The translations under genes and the position numbers were made by a program. From Krasilnikovia cinnamomea (lineage in GTDB: Bacteria > Actinomycetota > Actinomycetes > Mycobacteriales > Micromonosporaceae), in assembly GCF_004217545.1 (NCBI RefSeq), contig NZ_SHKY01000001.1, forward strand, positions 6,448,001 to 6,512,000: DNA of 64,000 nucleotides, in the 5' to 3' direction. Of this stretch, positions 40,785 through 49,684 are shown piece after piece. Within the stretch, counting starts at the first letter, position 1. Every line of letters begins with the position of its first letter. The notes under the pieces were generated by a model. The model was not told the origin of the DNA, searched no databases, and worked only from the letters and a program-made list of their open reading frames with translations.

Positions 40785-41900
40785 ATGACCGGGGTACGGA
40801 TACTGGTGGGCACCCGCAAGGGCGCCTTCATCCTCACCGCGGACGCCAGCAGGCGGGACTGGAAGGTGAGCCCCCCACACTTCGGGGGCTGGGAGATCTA
40901 CCACGTCAACGGCTCACCGGCCGATCCGGACCGGCTGTGGGCCTCGCAGTCCTCCGGCTGGTTCGGGCAGGTCGTCCAGCGTTCCGACGACGGCGGCAAG
41001 TCGTGGGAGCCGGTCGGCAACGACTTCGGCTACGACGGTGCCGTCGGCGAGCACCTCTGGTATGACGGGACGCCGCGTCCGTGGGAGTTCAAGCGCATCT
41101 GGCACTTCGAGCCGGCGCCCGACGACCCGGACACGGTGTATGCGGGTGGCGAGGACGCGGCGCTGTACCGCTCGACCGACGGTGGGCAGAGCTGGCAGGA
41201 GCTGTCGGGCCTGCGCACCCACCCGTCCGCGCCGCAGTGGCAGCCGGGTGCGGGCGGCATGTGCCTGCACACGATCATTCTTGATCCATCGAACCGCCAG
41301 CGGATCTTCACCGCCATCTCCGCCGCCGGCGCGTTCCGCTCGGACGACGGCGGCGCGACGTGGCTGCCGATCAACCGCGGGCTGCGCTCCGCGCAGATTC
41401 CCGACCAGGACGCCGAGGTGGGGCACTGCGTGCACCGCATCGCCATGCACCCGTCCCGGCCCGAGGTCCTGTTCATGCAGAAGCACTGGGACGTCATGCG
41501 CAGCGACGATGCCGGAGGGTCGTGGCGCGAGGTCAGCGGCAACCTGCCCACCGACTTCGGGTTCCCCATCGCGGTGCACGCCCACGAGCCCGAGACCGTC
41601 TACGTCGTCCCGATCAAGAGTGACTCCGAGCACTACGTGCCGGACGGGAAGCTGCGGGTGTATCGCAGCCGCGTCGGCGGGGAGGACTGGGAGCCGTTGA
41701 CCAGCGGCCTGCCCCAGGCCGACTGCTACGTCAACGTGCTGCGCGACGCGATGGCGGTCGACACGCTCGACCCGTGCGGCATCTATTTCGGAACGACGGG
41801 CGGGCAGGTCTACGGCTCGTCCGACGGGGGCGACACCTGGACCGCGATCGTGCGTGACCTGCCCGCCGTGCTGTCGGTGGAAGTCCAGGCGTTGCCATGA
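40785..41900 (+). CDS. BNR/sialidase-like beta-propeller protein
   Basis: A 371-residue propeller with repeated Asp-box motifs (SDDGGKSWEPV, STDGGQSWQEL, RSDDGGATWLPI, SDDAGGSWREV, SSDGGDTWTAI). Annotated relatives are called exo-alpha-sialidases or VPS10-like, but it lacks the sialidase Arg triad pattern and a signal peptide, so enzymatic activity is doubtful. The stop overlaps the start of a MoaD/ThiS-like gene (ATGA), a gene pair I recall as recurrent across bacteria. Cytosolic protein; role unknown. Confidence 0.83.
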   Translation: MTGVRILVGTRKGAFILTADASRRDWKVSPPHFGGWEIYHVNGSPADPDRLWASQSSGWFGQVVQRSDDGGKSWEPVGNDFGYDGAVGEHLWYDGTPRPWEFKRIWHFEPAPDDPDTVYAGGEDAALYRSTDGGQSWQELSGLRTHPSAPQWQPGAGGMCLHTIILDPSNRQRIFTAISAAGAFRSDDGGATWLPINRGLRSAQIPDQDAEVGHCVHRIAMHPSRPEVLFMQKHWDVMRSDDAGGSWREVSGNLPTDFGFPIAVHAHEPETVYVVPIKSDSEHYVPDGKLRVYRSRVGGEDWEPLTSGLPQADCYVNVLRDAMAVDTLDPCGIYFGTTGGQVYGSSDGGDTWTAIVRDLPAVLSVEVQALP

Positions 41901-42193
41901 TCCGCGTCATGCTGCCGGCGCACCTGAAGATCCTCGCGAAGGTCGGCCACGAGGTGCAACTGGAGGTGGCGGATCCGGTCACGCAGCGCCGGGTGCTGGA
42001 CGAGTTGGAGGCCCGCTACCCGATGCTGCGCGGCACGATGAGGGATCGTGACACCGGGCAGCGCCGAGCGTTCATCCGCTTCTACGCCTGCGAGGAGGAC
42101 CTGTCGAACGAACCCCCCGACACGCCGTTACCCGAGGAGGTGCGGGCCGGCAAGGAGCCCTTCCTCGTCGTCGGCGCCATGGCCGGCGGCTGA
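41897..42193 (+). CDS. MoaD/ThiS-family ubiquitin-like protein ending in GG
   Basis: A 98-residue beta-grasp protein (MIRVMLPAHLKILAKVGHEVQLEV, VTQRRVLDELEARYPMLRGTM) ending in GAMAGG, the exposed di-glycine tail on which MoaD, ThiS and SAMPs are adenylated and thiocarboxylated or conjugated. No MoaE, E1 (MoeB/ThiF) or JAMM gene lies nearby, so it must use a remote E1 if functional. Translation is coupled to the BNR propeller, suggesting that protein is its partner or client. Confidence 0.83.
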   Translation: MIRVMLPAHLKILAKVGHEVQLEVADPVTQRRVLDELEARYPMLRGTMRDRDTGQRRAFIRFYACEEDLSNEPPDTPLPEEVRAGKEPFLVVGAMAGG

Positions 42194-42241
42194 CCGGGTC
42201 GCGGTGTCACCCGGCGACTCCCGTGGCGGTAGCGACCGGCG

Positions 42242-43828
42242 TCACCCGTACAGGCGGCGGTGCAGTGCCCCGATGACCGTGGCGTACGCCGGTCCGGCGG
42301 CGCCGTTGCGGGCCAGCGCGGCGCGGGCCGCGTTGGCGCCGGGGGCGCCGTGCACCCCGCCGCCCGGATGCGCGGACGAGCTGGCGAGGTACAGCCGGTC
42401 GATCGGGGTGTCCGCCCGGGCCAGTCCCGGCACCGGCCGGAAGAACAACTGCTGGTGCAGCGCGGCGGTGCCGCCGTTGACGGCGCCGCCAAACAGGCTG
42501 GGATTGTGCCGTTGCAGATCACCGGGCAGTTGGACGTGCCGCGCCACGACGGACGCCCGGAAGCCCGGCGCCCGGCGCTCGATGACCCCCTCCATCCGCT
42601 CCGCCTGCTCCCGCATCCGGCCGGTGTCGCGGGCCATCCGCTGCGGAACGTGGGTGTACGCCCAGACCGACTCCGTCCCGGCGGGGGAGCGGCTCGGGTC
42701 GCTCGTGGTCATCTGGCCGAGCAGGATGAACGGGTGTCCGGGCAGCCGGTCTCGGGCCAGGTCGGTGCTGTACTCGGCGAGGCCCGCCATGTCGGCGCCG
42801 AGGTGGATCGTGCCAGCGCGGCGGGCGTCCGGCGCGGTCCACGGGATCGGTCCGGACAGCGCCCAGTCGATCTTGATCGTGGCGTGGTCCCACTGGAACC
42901 TCCGGACGTCCGTGGCCATGGCCGCGGGCAGGCCGGACAGCCCGACGAGGTCCGCGTAGAGGGTGGGGGCGCTGACGTCGGCGAGGACCGCGCGGCGGGC
43001 CCGGACCCGTTCGCCGTGGACGTCCTGCACGCCCACAGCGGTGGCGCGGGCATGCAGGATCCGGGTGACCGCGCGGCCGTATTCGACGGTTCCGCCACGG
43101 GACTCCAGCCGACGAAGCAGCGCCTCGACCAGTTGCCCGCCGCCGCCGGCCGGTACCGGAAAGCCGACGCTCTGCCCGAGCATGGCCAGCAGCCACCCGA
43201 AGATCGCACTCCCGGCCTGTCCGGTGCCCAGGTCGGTGTGCAGGGCGTTGCCGGCGAGCAGGAGCTGCCCGCCGGCGCCACGGAAGCGTTCCCGCCCGAA
43301 GTCGTCCACCGGCTGCACGGCCATCCGCGAGAAGCGCAGCGCTTCGGCGGCGCCCAGGGCGCGCAGTAGCCGGACGCCCGCGCGCATGGGCGGGAAGGGC
43401 CGCAGCATCGCCTCCAGCAGCGGCGCGCCGACCCGCCGCCACCGGCCCACCTCGCCGAGCCACGCCTGCCCGTCGTGCGCGTCGAACGCGGCCAGCGATT
43501 CGGCCGTCTCGGCCGGATCACGGCTGAGCAGCGCGCAGCGGTCGTCGGGCAGCACGTGCGCCAGCACGGCGGGCGCGTGGCGCCAGACCAGCCCGTGCGA
43601 TTCGAGGTCGAGCTCGCGCAGGACCGGCGAGGCCATCCCGAGCGGGTAGAAGGCGCTGCAGGTGTCGTGGCGAAAGCCCGGGGCGGTCAACTCCTCGGTC
43701 CGCACGGATCCGCCAGCGGCGTCCGTCGCCTCCAGGACCAGAACGTCCCATCCGGCGTCTACCAGCAGGTTGGCGGCCACCAGCCCGTTGTGTCCCGCAC
43801 CGATGACCACCGCGTCGACCGTGCGCAT
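42242..43828 (-). CDS. Phytoene-dehydrogenase-like FAD-dependent oxidoreductase
   Basis: A 528-residue flavoprotein. The N-terminal VVIGAGHNGLVAANLLVDAG dinucleotide loop is followed by GGSVRTEEL. The sequence continues as in PYROXD2/CrtI-like oxidoreductases (GGGGQLVEALLRRLESRGGTV) to the C-terminal ASSSAHPGGGVHGAPGANAARAAL FAD-binding segment. No carotenoid genes accompany it, so the substrate is open. ATG 43828 follows a purine-poor ribosome site. It is divergent from the SRPBCC gene. Confidence 0.87.
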   Translation of the reverse strand: MRTVDAVVIGAGHNGLVAANLLVDAGWDVLVLEATDAAGGSVRTEELTAPGFRHDTCSAFYPLGMASPVLRELDLESHGLVWRHAPAVLAHVLPDDRCALLSRDPAETAESLAAFDAHDGQAWLGEVGRWRRVGAPLLEAMLRPFPPMRAGVRLLRALGAAEALRFSRMAVQPVDDFGRERFRGAGGQLLLAGNALHTDLGTGQAGSAIFGWLLAMLGQSVGFPVPAGGGGQLVEALLRRLESRGGTVEYGRAVTRILHARATAVGVQDVHGERVRARRAVLADVSAPTLYADLVGLSGLPAAMATDVRRFQWDHATIKIDWALSGPIPWTAPDARRAGTIHLGADMAGLAEYSTDLARDRLPGHPFILLGQMTTSDPSRSPAGTESVWAYTHVPQRMARDTGRMREQAERMEGVIERRAPGFRASVVARHVQLPGDLQRHNPSLFGGAVNGGTAALHQQLFFRPVPGLARADTPIDRLYLASSSAHPGGGVHGAPGANAARAALARNGAAGPAYATVIGALHRRLYG

Positions 43829-43973
43829 CAGCACCGCCCCCCGTCCCCGGCCGGACGGCCGCGTATCGGGCGTACCCCGGATCGGGCGGCGGGATGCGTC
43901 GTCGTCGGGCCGGTTTGCGCGCCTCGCCCCGGGGAAAACCGGCGGGAGGCCGGACGACAGGAGGGGGCACCCG

Positions 43974-44408
43974 GTGTCCGAGACGTGCCACACCGTCAAC
44001 ACCACGCCGGACCGGATCTTCGCCGTCCTGGCGGACGGCTGGAGCTACGCGAGCTGGGTCGTGGGTGCGGCGCACATCCGCGACGTCGACGCGAGCTGGC
44101 CCGCGGTCGGCGCCCGCATCCACCACCGGGTCGGGCCGTGGCCGCTGCAGATCAACGACAAGACCGTGGTACGCGCGGTCGAGCCCGGCAGATTCCTCGA
44201 ACTCGACGCCCAGATGTGGCCGCTGGGCGCCGCGGTCGTCCAGATCCGGCTGGAACCGGTGTCCGCCACCGCGACAAGGGTCCGCATGGCCGAGACCCTC
44301 TCCTCCGGCATCGGCCGGCTGCTGCCCGACGCGGTGCAGGCGGTACTCATGCGGCCCCGCAACGCGGAGGCGCTGCGGCGGCTCGACGACATCGCCGTCC
44401 ACCGGTAG
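43974..44408 (+). CDS. SRPBCC-family protein
   Basis: A 144-residue START/Bet v1-like protein (TVNTTPDRIFAVLADGWSYASWVVGAAHIRDVD, VRMAETLSSGIGRLLP) with a hydrophobic ligand cavity expected. The GTG start has GGAGGGGG upstream. It lies between the FAD oxidoreductase (divergent) and the CYP152 gene (convergent, 7-nt gap), so it could bind a lipid handled by either. No catalytic residues are evident. Confidence 0.82.
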   Translation: MSETCHTVNTTPDRIFAVLADGWSYASWVVGAAHIRDVDASWPAVGARIHHRVGPWPLQINDKTVVRAVEPGRFLELDAQMWPLGAAVVQIRLEPVSATATRVRMAETLSSGIGRLLPDAVQAVLMRPRNAEALRRLDDIAVHR

Positions 44409-44415
44409 GCCGCGG

Positions 44416-45645
44416 TCACGGCGACCGCCGCGGGGTCAGGACGAAGCCGCTGGCGGGCCGGGCGGGAATGCGGTGCAGGGCGATGGTCAGGTCCTGCTCG
44501 GGTACGTCGTAGTCGAGGGCCGCGAGCCGGGTCGCCAGGACCCGCAGGACACCGTTGGCGCTACCTTCGCCGGGGCAGCGGTGGCCGGTGGCCGGGTGGC
44601 CGCCGCCCTGCGGCACGAGTTCGAACGGGCCGATCTCCCGGCGGACGAACCGGTACGGGTCGAAGCGGTAGGGCTCCGGCCACAGGGCGGGGTCGTGATT
44701 CTGACCGTACAGGTCGAGGAGCACGAGCGCGTCCGACGGGATGCGTTCGCCCTGCCAGGACAACTCGCGTACGGCCCGGCCGGCGACGAAGGGCGCGAAG
44801 GGGTAGAAGCGGCGTACCTCGTGGGCGAACGCGTCCGCGAAGGTCTCGTCGCCGCTCACGAGTGCGGCCCGGTGTTCGGGCCAGCGGTGCAGCGCGTGAG
44901 CGGAAAAGGCCACGAACCAGCAGACGGCCACGGTGGGCCGGACCACGTTGAGCAGTTCGACGGCGGCCAGCCGGGGGTGCAGCGGCGTGCCGTCCATCTG
45001 GCGGTGCTGGGCGACCACGGCCAGCGCCGAGCCCGCCGCAGCGGGCTCCACGCCCGCGCGGACCCGCCCCACCAGCGCGGCCAGCCGGTGTTCGAGCCGT
45101 CCCCGGGCGGCCCGCGCCCGCCAGTGCCGCGGCCCGAGGGTGGCGAATCCGTCCACCATGGCGACCAGGTCGGCGGCGACGTCGGTCAGGTCGGCTTCGC
45201 TGAGGGGCACGCCCGCCCACCGGCAGGCCGCCCGCGTGATGACGCGGCTCGACTCATCGAACAGCACGACCGGGCGTCCGTCCGACCAGGACGAGACGGT
45301 TTCGGTCCAGCTTTCGGCGGTGTGCCGCAGCAGGGCGGCGACGTCGTCGGGGCGCACCAGGGACAGGAACATCGCCTTGCGGATCCGGTGCGCGTCCCCG
45401 TCGAGGGTGTGCACCGCGCCGTGGCCGAACAGGGTGCTCCGCACCGGCTCGGGCACGGCACCGTGCCGCCGGATGTGGTCCTCGTCGTAGAAGAACCGGG
45501 CGGCCTGCGGCCCGCAGAGACCCACCGCGCGCCGGCCCATGATCCGGGTGTGGACGGCGGCCCCGGTAGCGCGGCGCCGCCGGTTCGGCAGCCACCCGTA
45601 CCCCTGGAGCGCCAGCCTGAGCGTGTCGTCGATCAACGCTGCCAT
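44416..45645 (-). CDS. CYP152-family P450 peroxygenase (OleT-like active site)
   Basis: A 409-residue P450. The haem-binding PQGGGHPATGHRCPGEG (Cys357) and DLYGQNHDPALWPEPYRFDP fit the CYP152 peroxygenases, which use H2O2 and fatty acids rather than redox partners. The helix-I NVVRPTVAV places Arg236 where BS-beta and OleT hold the substrate carboxylate, and STLFGHGAVHTLDG supplies Phe73 and His79, equivalent to Phe79 and His85 of OleT(JE). That trio favours fatty-acid decarboxylation to terminal alkenes as well as hydroxylation. It is followed on the same strand by the Ppx and SDR genes only after a gap, so it is probably separately expressed. Confidence 0.88.
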   Translation of the reverse strand: MAALIDDTLRLALQGYGWLPNRRRRATGAAVHTRIMGRRAVGLCGPQAARFFYDEDHIRRHGAVPEPVRSTLFGHGAVHTLDGDAHRIRKAMFLSLVRPDDVAALLRHTAESWTETVSSWSDGRPVVLFDESSRVITRAACRWAGVPLSEADLTDVAADLVAMVDGFATLGPRHWRARAARGRLEHRLAALVGRVRAGVEPAAAGSALAVVAQHRQMDGTPLHPRLAAVELLNVVRPTVAVCWFVAFSAHALHRWPEHRAALVSGDETFADAFAHEVRRFYPFAPFVAGRAVRELSWQGERIPSDALVLLDLYGQNHDPALWPEPYRFDPYRFVRREIGPFELVPQGGGHPATGHRCPGEGSANGVLRVLATRLAALDYDVPEQDLTIALHRIPARPASGFVLTPRRSP

Positions 45646-45701
45646 GCCGGCATGCTTCCCGGCCGGTCAGCGACGAAACGGAAGCCGGCCAGCGGCGCGA
45701 C

Positions 45702-46811
45702 CTACTCCACGCGGGCGCGCTGCGACCTCGGGCTCATCGGCAGCACGGCGGCGACCGCCGGATCGGTCGGTGAGCTCGGGCGGCGCGGCGCGGGCCAGGG
45801 CAGGGGACCGGCCGGATTGTGCCAACGGGACCGGGATTCGAGGCGACGCAGCAGAATACCCTCGCGCAGCGCCCAGGGGCACACGGCGACGGCATCGATG
45901 CGCAGCAGGGACATCGCCGTGTGGGCGATCACCGCTCCGGCCAGCGACTGCCGGGCGCGCGGCCGCGAGATGCCCGGCAGCTCGGCCCGTTCGGCGGCCG
46001 ACAACCCGGCCAGCCGGTCCAGCTGGCGCTTGAGGTCGCGGCGGCGCAGAACCCGCGGCACGAAGGGCCCCTCCCGCATCGGCGCGGCCCCGCAGAGCCG
46101 GGCGAGCTGCTGGAACGTACGCGAGGTCGCGACGGCTGTCCGCTCACCCTCCCAGCGCATCCGGGTCGCGATCTCCGACAGCTCGCCTCGGACGTGTCTG
46201 CGCAGCGCCTTGAACTGCGTCGGCCGGGGCGGGTCGCCCAGCGTCAGGTCGCGGGTGAGCCGTCCCGCGCCGATGGGCAGGGAGACCGCGAACGTGGGCG
46301 CCACGTCCTGCCCGTACGCGATCTCGACGGAGCCGCCGCCGATGTCGAGCATCAGCAGGGGACCGCTGCGCCAGCCCATCCACCGGCGCACGGCCAGGAA
46401 GGTCAGCTCCGCCTCCTGGATGCCGGTGAGCAGGCCGAGCCGGACACCGGCGCGTTCCTGCACCGCGGCCAGCGCCTGCGCACAGTTGGGGGCGTCGCGT
46501 ACGGCGGCGGTGGCGTACCCGAACAGCTCGTCCAGCTCCCACCGCCGCGACGCGGCGAGCGTCTCCTCCACGGCCTCGGCGAGCCGCCGGATGGCGCGGG
46601 GTTGCAGGCGTCCCGCACGGTCGGTCTGCTCGGCGAGCTGGAGTCTCGTCTTGACCACGTGGACGGGCATCGGCAACCCGACCCCGGTGTCCGCCACGAG
46701 CAGGTGCACCGTGTTCGATCCGACGTCGAGCACGCCGATCCGCGTACCCGGGGTGCCGCCCGGCCGGGTCTCGGGCACGGCCTTGGGGATCGTCACGCTC
46801 ACCGCGGTCAC
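45702..46811 (-). CDS. Ppx/GppA-family phosphatase
   Basis: A 369-residue ASKHA-fold phosphatase: IGVLDVGSNTVHLLVAD (phosphate-1), YATAAVRDAPNC, a Glu-containing GIQEAELTF, LLMLDIGGGSVEIAYG (phosphate-2) and SLPIGAGRLTRD. It cleaves polyphosphate or pppGpp. Actinobacteria usually carry two paralogues and I cannot say which this is. GTG 46811 overlaps the SDR stop (GTGA), so it is translated coupled; GTG 46802 is an alternative. The C-terminus has a Pro/Arg-rich tail. Confidence 0.86.
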   Translation of the reverse strand: MTAVSVTIPKAVPETRPGGTPGTRIGVLDVGSNTVHLLVADTGVGLPMPVHVVKTRLQLAEQTDRAGRLQPRAIRRLAEAVEETLAASRRWELDELFGYATAAVRDAPNCAQALAAVQERAGVRLGLLTGIQEAELTFLAVRRWMGWRSGPLLMLDIGGGSVEIAYGQDVAPTFAVSLPIGAGRLTRDLTLGDPPRPTQFKALRRHVRGELSEIATRMRWEGERTAVATSRTFQQLARLCGAAPMREGPFVPRVLRRRDLKRQLDRLAGLSAAERAELPGISRPRARQSLAGAVIAHTAMSLLRIDAVAVCPWALREGILLRRLESRSRWHNPAGPLPWPAPRRPSSPTDPAVAAVLPMSPRSQRARVE

Positions 46812-47617
46812 GGTGTGCCGGTCCAGCCGTCGCCGGAGCCGGGTTCGGCCATGCGCCGGTGCATCCCGGCCTTGGCGCTGTCCGGCAGGACCTTCGACAC
46901 CGCACCCTGCGCCCTGGTCTTGACCGAGCCCGCGACGATCTTCTCCTTGCCCTTGAGCATCGCCTCGAAGCCCTGCTTGGCGACCAGCGCCGGGTCGTCC
47001 TTCGCGCCGGTGCCCACCCGGGTGTCCAGCATCTCGGCGCGGGCGAAGAAGTTCGTGTCGGTCGGGCCGGGCATCAGCGAGGTCACCGAGACGGCGGTGT
47101 CCTTCAGCTCCTCGCGCAGCGCCTCGGCGAACGACTGCACGAACGACTTCGACGCGTTGTACACGGCCTGGAAGGTGCCCGGCATCATGCTGGCGATCGA
47201 CGACGTGAACAGCACGTGGCCGCCGTGTTCGAGCATTTCCGGCAGCAGCCGCTTGGCGACGTGCACGGTGCTCGTCACGTTGACGTCGATGACGTTGAGT
47301 TCGTCGGCCAGGTCGGTCTGGCGGGTGAAGTCGCCGCCGATGCCCCGGCCCGCGTTGATCGCCACCGCGTCGAGCCGGCGGCCGGTCCCCACGACCCGGC
47401 GGTAGAGCTGTTCGCAGCCGTCGTATGTGGCCAGGTCCGCGCGCACGGGCGTGACGTGGTCGCGGCCGAGCCGGTCCGCCGCGTCCTCGATCCCCGCGTC
47501 CTCGGCCGCGATCAGCACGTCGTACCCGTGGTCGACGAACTGCCTGGCCAGCTCGTACCCGATGCCGCTGGACCCGCCGGTCACCACGGCGAACTCCCGT
47601 CGCTGCGCTGTCGTCAT
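46808..47617 (-). CDS. Short-chain dehydrogenase/reductase
   Basis: A 269-residue SDR with the NAD(P) loop VTGGSSGIGYELA, structural NAG (INAGRGIGG), catalytic Ser in LFTSSIASMMPG and YNASK. It is a classical SDR with a longer C-terminus (KGKEKIVAGSVKTRAQG) seen in stress-associated actinobacterial members. The ribosome site AGGGGG directly abuts the ATG, which is unusually tight. It is co-translated with the Ppx/GppA gene. Substrate unknown. Confidence 0.87.
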   Translation of the reverse strand: MTTAQRREFAVVTGGSSGIGYELARQFVDHGYDVLIAAEDAGIEDAADRLGRDHVTPVRADLATYDGCEQLYRRVVGTGRRLDAVAINAGRGIGGDFTRQTDLADELNVIDVNVTSTVHVAKRLLPEMLEHGGHVLFTSSIASMMPGTFQAVYNASKSFVQSFAEALREELKDTAVSVTSLMPGPTDTNFFARAEMLDTRVGTGAKDDPALVAKQGFEAMLKGKEKIVAGSVKTRAQGAVSKVLPDSAKAGMHRRMAEPGSGDGWTGTP

Positions 47618-47826
47618 CCCCCTGGCTTTCCCCCGAACCGGCGTGATAACCGTTCGCCCCGGGGGGTACATCGACGCGCGACCCTCCCGGCGATGGCCGG
47701 TGACGGTGCTTTCCCGTGGCCACCGACGCACGCTGCCGATCTGGGGCGAAGACGCATGGACGGGCGGCACGCCGGGTAGGGATCGGGGCGAGGCCACAAC
47801 CACGACATCCCCTCTTGGAGGTCGCT

Positions 47827-48690
47827 ATGAGTGACATCCCGTCCAGCCCCGGGGCACGCGGCACCGGCCCCGACATCGGCACGCCGGTGCGGGAGGCCGG
47901 TCCGGGCTACCCGCCGGCCACCCCGGACGCGGCCTACGCACCTGCTCCACCCGAGCCCGCATCCCGCAGCGGCACCGGCCCGGACGGCTCGTCCACCGGC
48001 TCGTCCACGGGTGGGAAGGCGAAGCAGGTCGCGGAGCAGGGCAAGGAAGCCGCCGTGCAGGCCGCCGGAGACGTCACCGACACGGTGAAGGACCAGGCTC
48101 GCCGCGTCGCCGGGGAGGCGGCCGCGCAGACCCGCAACCTCGCCACCCAGGTACGAGACACCGTGAGCGAGCAGGCCCGGACGCAGAACGACCGGCTCGT
48201 CAGCACGATCCGGCAGACCGCGGACCAGCTCGACGAGATGCGCGGCGACCGCGGCGACTCGCCCGCCGCCACGGTCGTCTCCCGCGTCGCCGACAGCGGC
48301 CGGCAGTTCGCCGACTACCTCGACCGCCACGGGCCCGAGGGCGTTCTGCAGGAGGTCCAGGACTTCGCCCGGCGCCGCCCGGGCGCGTTCCTGGCGGCCG
48401 CGCTCGCGGCCGGATTCGTCGTGGGCCGCCTCGGCAAGAGCGTCACCAAGGCCGACTCCCACGCCGGCCAGGCGAAGCCCGCCAGCGACGCGTTCGTGTC
48501 GCGAAGCGGCGACCCGGCCGGGTCCGCGGACGGCTATCCGCGGACCGGCGCCGGGAGCGCACCGGCGGCGCCGGGGACCTTCGGCGCGACATCCGCCGAG
48601 TACGCGGCGACCGGCACCGGCACGCCCGTGGCGGTCAGCGAGGAGTACGGCGCGTTCCCGTCCACCGACCGCCCGGGTGGCGTGCGATGA
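47827..48690 (+). CDS. Alanine/glutamine-rich helical membrane-associated protein
   Basis: A 287-residue protein. A Pro/Gly/Ser-rich N-terminus (1-60) is followed by a long amphipathic helical stretch (KAKQVAEQGKEAAVQAAGDV..., about 65-145), one predicted membrane helix (RPGAFLAAALAAGFVVGRLG, about 190-208) and a low-complexity C-terminus. This is the architecture of LEA/ElaB-like envelope stress proteins that commonly precede holin-X and DUF3618 genes. The ribosome site is GGAGG. The stop overlaps the next start (ATGA). Confidence 0.72.
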   Translation: MSDIPSSPGARGTGPDIGTPVREAGPGYPPATPDAAYAPAPPEPASRSGTGPDGSSTGSSTGGKAKQVAEQGKEAAVQAAGDVTDTVKDQARRVAGEAAAQTRNLATQVRDTVSEQARTQNDRLVSTIRQTADQLDEMRGDRGDSPAATVVSRVADSGRQFADYLDRHGPEGVLQEVQDFARRRPGAFLAAALAAGFVVGRLGKSVTKADSHAGQAKPASDAFVSRSGDPAGSADGYPRTGAGSAPAAPGTFGATSAEYAATGTGTPVAVSEEYGAFPSTDRPGGVR

Positions 48691-49103
48691 CCCGGCCGTA
48701 TTCCGACAGCGACCGGGCGCAGGCCGGCGAGATGTCGGTCGGTGAGCTCATCGGCAACATCAGCGACGACCTCTCCCGGCTGTTCCGCCAGGAAGTGGAG
48801 CTGGCGAAGGCCGAGGTCAAGCAGGAGGCGACGAAGGCGGGCAAGGCCGCCGGGATGCTGGGCGGTGCGGGCTTCGCCGCCTACCTGGCCGTCGTCCTGC
48901 TGAGTTTCGCCCTGGTGTTCGCGTTGGCCAACGTCATGGACGCCGGCTGGGCCGCGCTCATCGTGGCCGTCATCTGGGCAGTGATCGGCGCGGTGCTGTA
49001 CACCGTCGGCCGTAAGCAGCTCGCGACCGTGGATCCCATGCCCCGGCGCACCGTCGACACGATCAAGGAGGACGCGCAATGGCTGAAGAACCCGACCGGC
49101 TGA
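48687..49103 (+). CDS. Holin-X (DUF1469/PF07332) family membrane protein
   Basis: A 138-residue protein with an amphipathic N-terminal helix (SVGELIGNISDDLSRLFRQEVELAKAEVKQEATKAGKAAG) followed by two membrane helices (about 62-86 and 93-113), the standard actinobacterial holin-X layout. Despite the name it is generally chromosomal and not phage. It is coupled at both ends: ATGA with the previous gene and a 25-nt overlap with the next. Confidence 0.86.
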   Translation: MTRPYSDSDRAQAGEMSVGELIGNISDDLSRLFRQEVELAKAEVKQEATKAGKAAGMLGGAGFAAYLAVVLLSFALVFALANVMDAGWAALIVAVIWAVIGAVLYTVGRKQLATVDPMPRRTVDTIKEDAQWLKNPTG

Positions 49104-49678
49104 GGCGGGACATCGAGCAGACCCGGGCGTCACTCACCCGGGACGTGGACCTGCTGGCCGACAAGACCAGCCCGCGGCGGGTCGCGCAACGCCGCTGGAC
49201 GGCGGTGAAGGAGAAGGTGATGGGCAGTTCGGACCACGCTCGCGACACCGCGAGTGGCGCGCTGAGCACGGTGCAGGACAAGGCGACGCACGCCGGCAAC
49301 GCCGTCGGCGAGAAGGCGCACGAAGCCGTGGACGCCGTTCGCGCAGCGCCGCAGGCGGTCACCCAGCAGGCTCAGGGCAACCCCCTGGCGGCCGGCATCA
49401 TCGCCTTCGGGGCCGGTCTGCTGGCGGCCACGCTGATCCCGGCGTCCGACGCCGAGAAGCGTGTCGGGCAGCAGATCCGCGACAACGCCGGCGAGCTGCA
49501 GGAGCAGGTCACGGCCGTCGCGTCCGACCTCGGGTCGGACCTGAAGTCGCAGGCGCAGGAGGCGGCGCAGCAGGTCAAGCAGACCGCCCAGGACGCGGCC
49601 CAGACGACCCGGGACCAGGCGCAGTCCTCGGCGCAGGACGCCGGGCAGCAGATCAAGCAGGCGGCCTCGACCTCGTGA
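49079..49678 (+). CDS. DUF3618-domain membrane protein
   Basis: A 199-residue protein. The N-terminal DRLRRDIEQTRASLTRDVDLLADKTSPRRVA is the DUF3618 motif. One membrane helix (about 101-119, LAAGIIAFGAGLLAATLI) and a Gln/Ala-rich coiled C-terminal tail follow. It is last of a three-gene envelope-stress operon that ends at a strong hairpin. Biochemical role unknown. Confidence 0.85.
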   Translation: MAEEPDRLRRDIEQTRASLTRDVDLLADKTSPRRVAQRRWTAVKEKVMGSSDHARDTASGALSTVQDKATHAGNAVGEKAHEAVDAVRAAPQAVTQQAQGNPLAAGIIAFGAGLLAATLIPASDAEKRVGQQIRDNAGELQEQVTAVASDLGSDLKSQAQEAAQQVKQTAQDAAQTTRDQAQSSAQDAGQQIKQAASTS

Positions 49679-49684
49679 GTCCGG

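Noticed and set aside
40785..41900. Functional exo-alpha-sialidase
   Set aside because: Asp boxes are present, but I see no Arg triad, FRIP-type motif or export signal, so only a propeller fold is supported.
47663..47668. GGGTAC as a sigma-B -10 element upstream of the envelope operon
   Set aside because: No GNNT -35 element lies at the required 14-16 nt spacing, and the hexamer is common in GC-rich DNA.
48687..49103. Prophage holin indicating an integrated phage
   Set aside because: Holin-X proteins are common chromosomal envelope genes in actinobacteria, and no lysin, capsid, integrase or attachment site is near.
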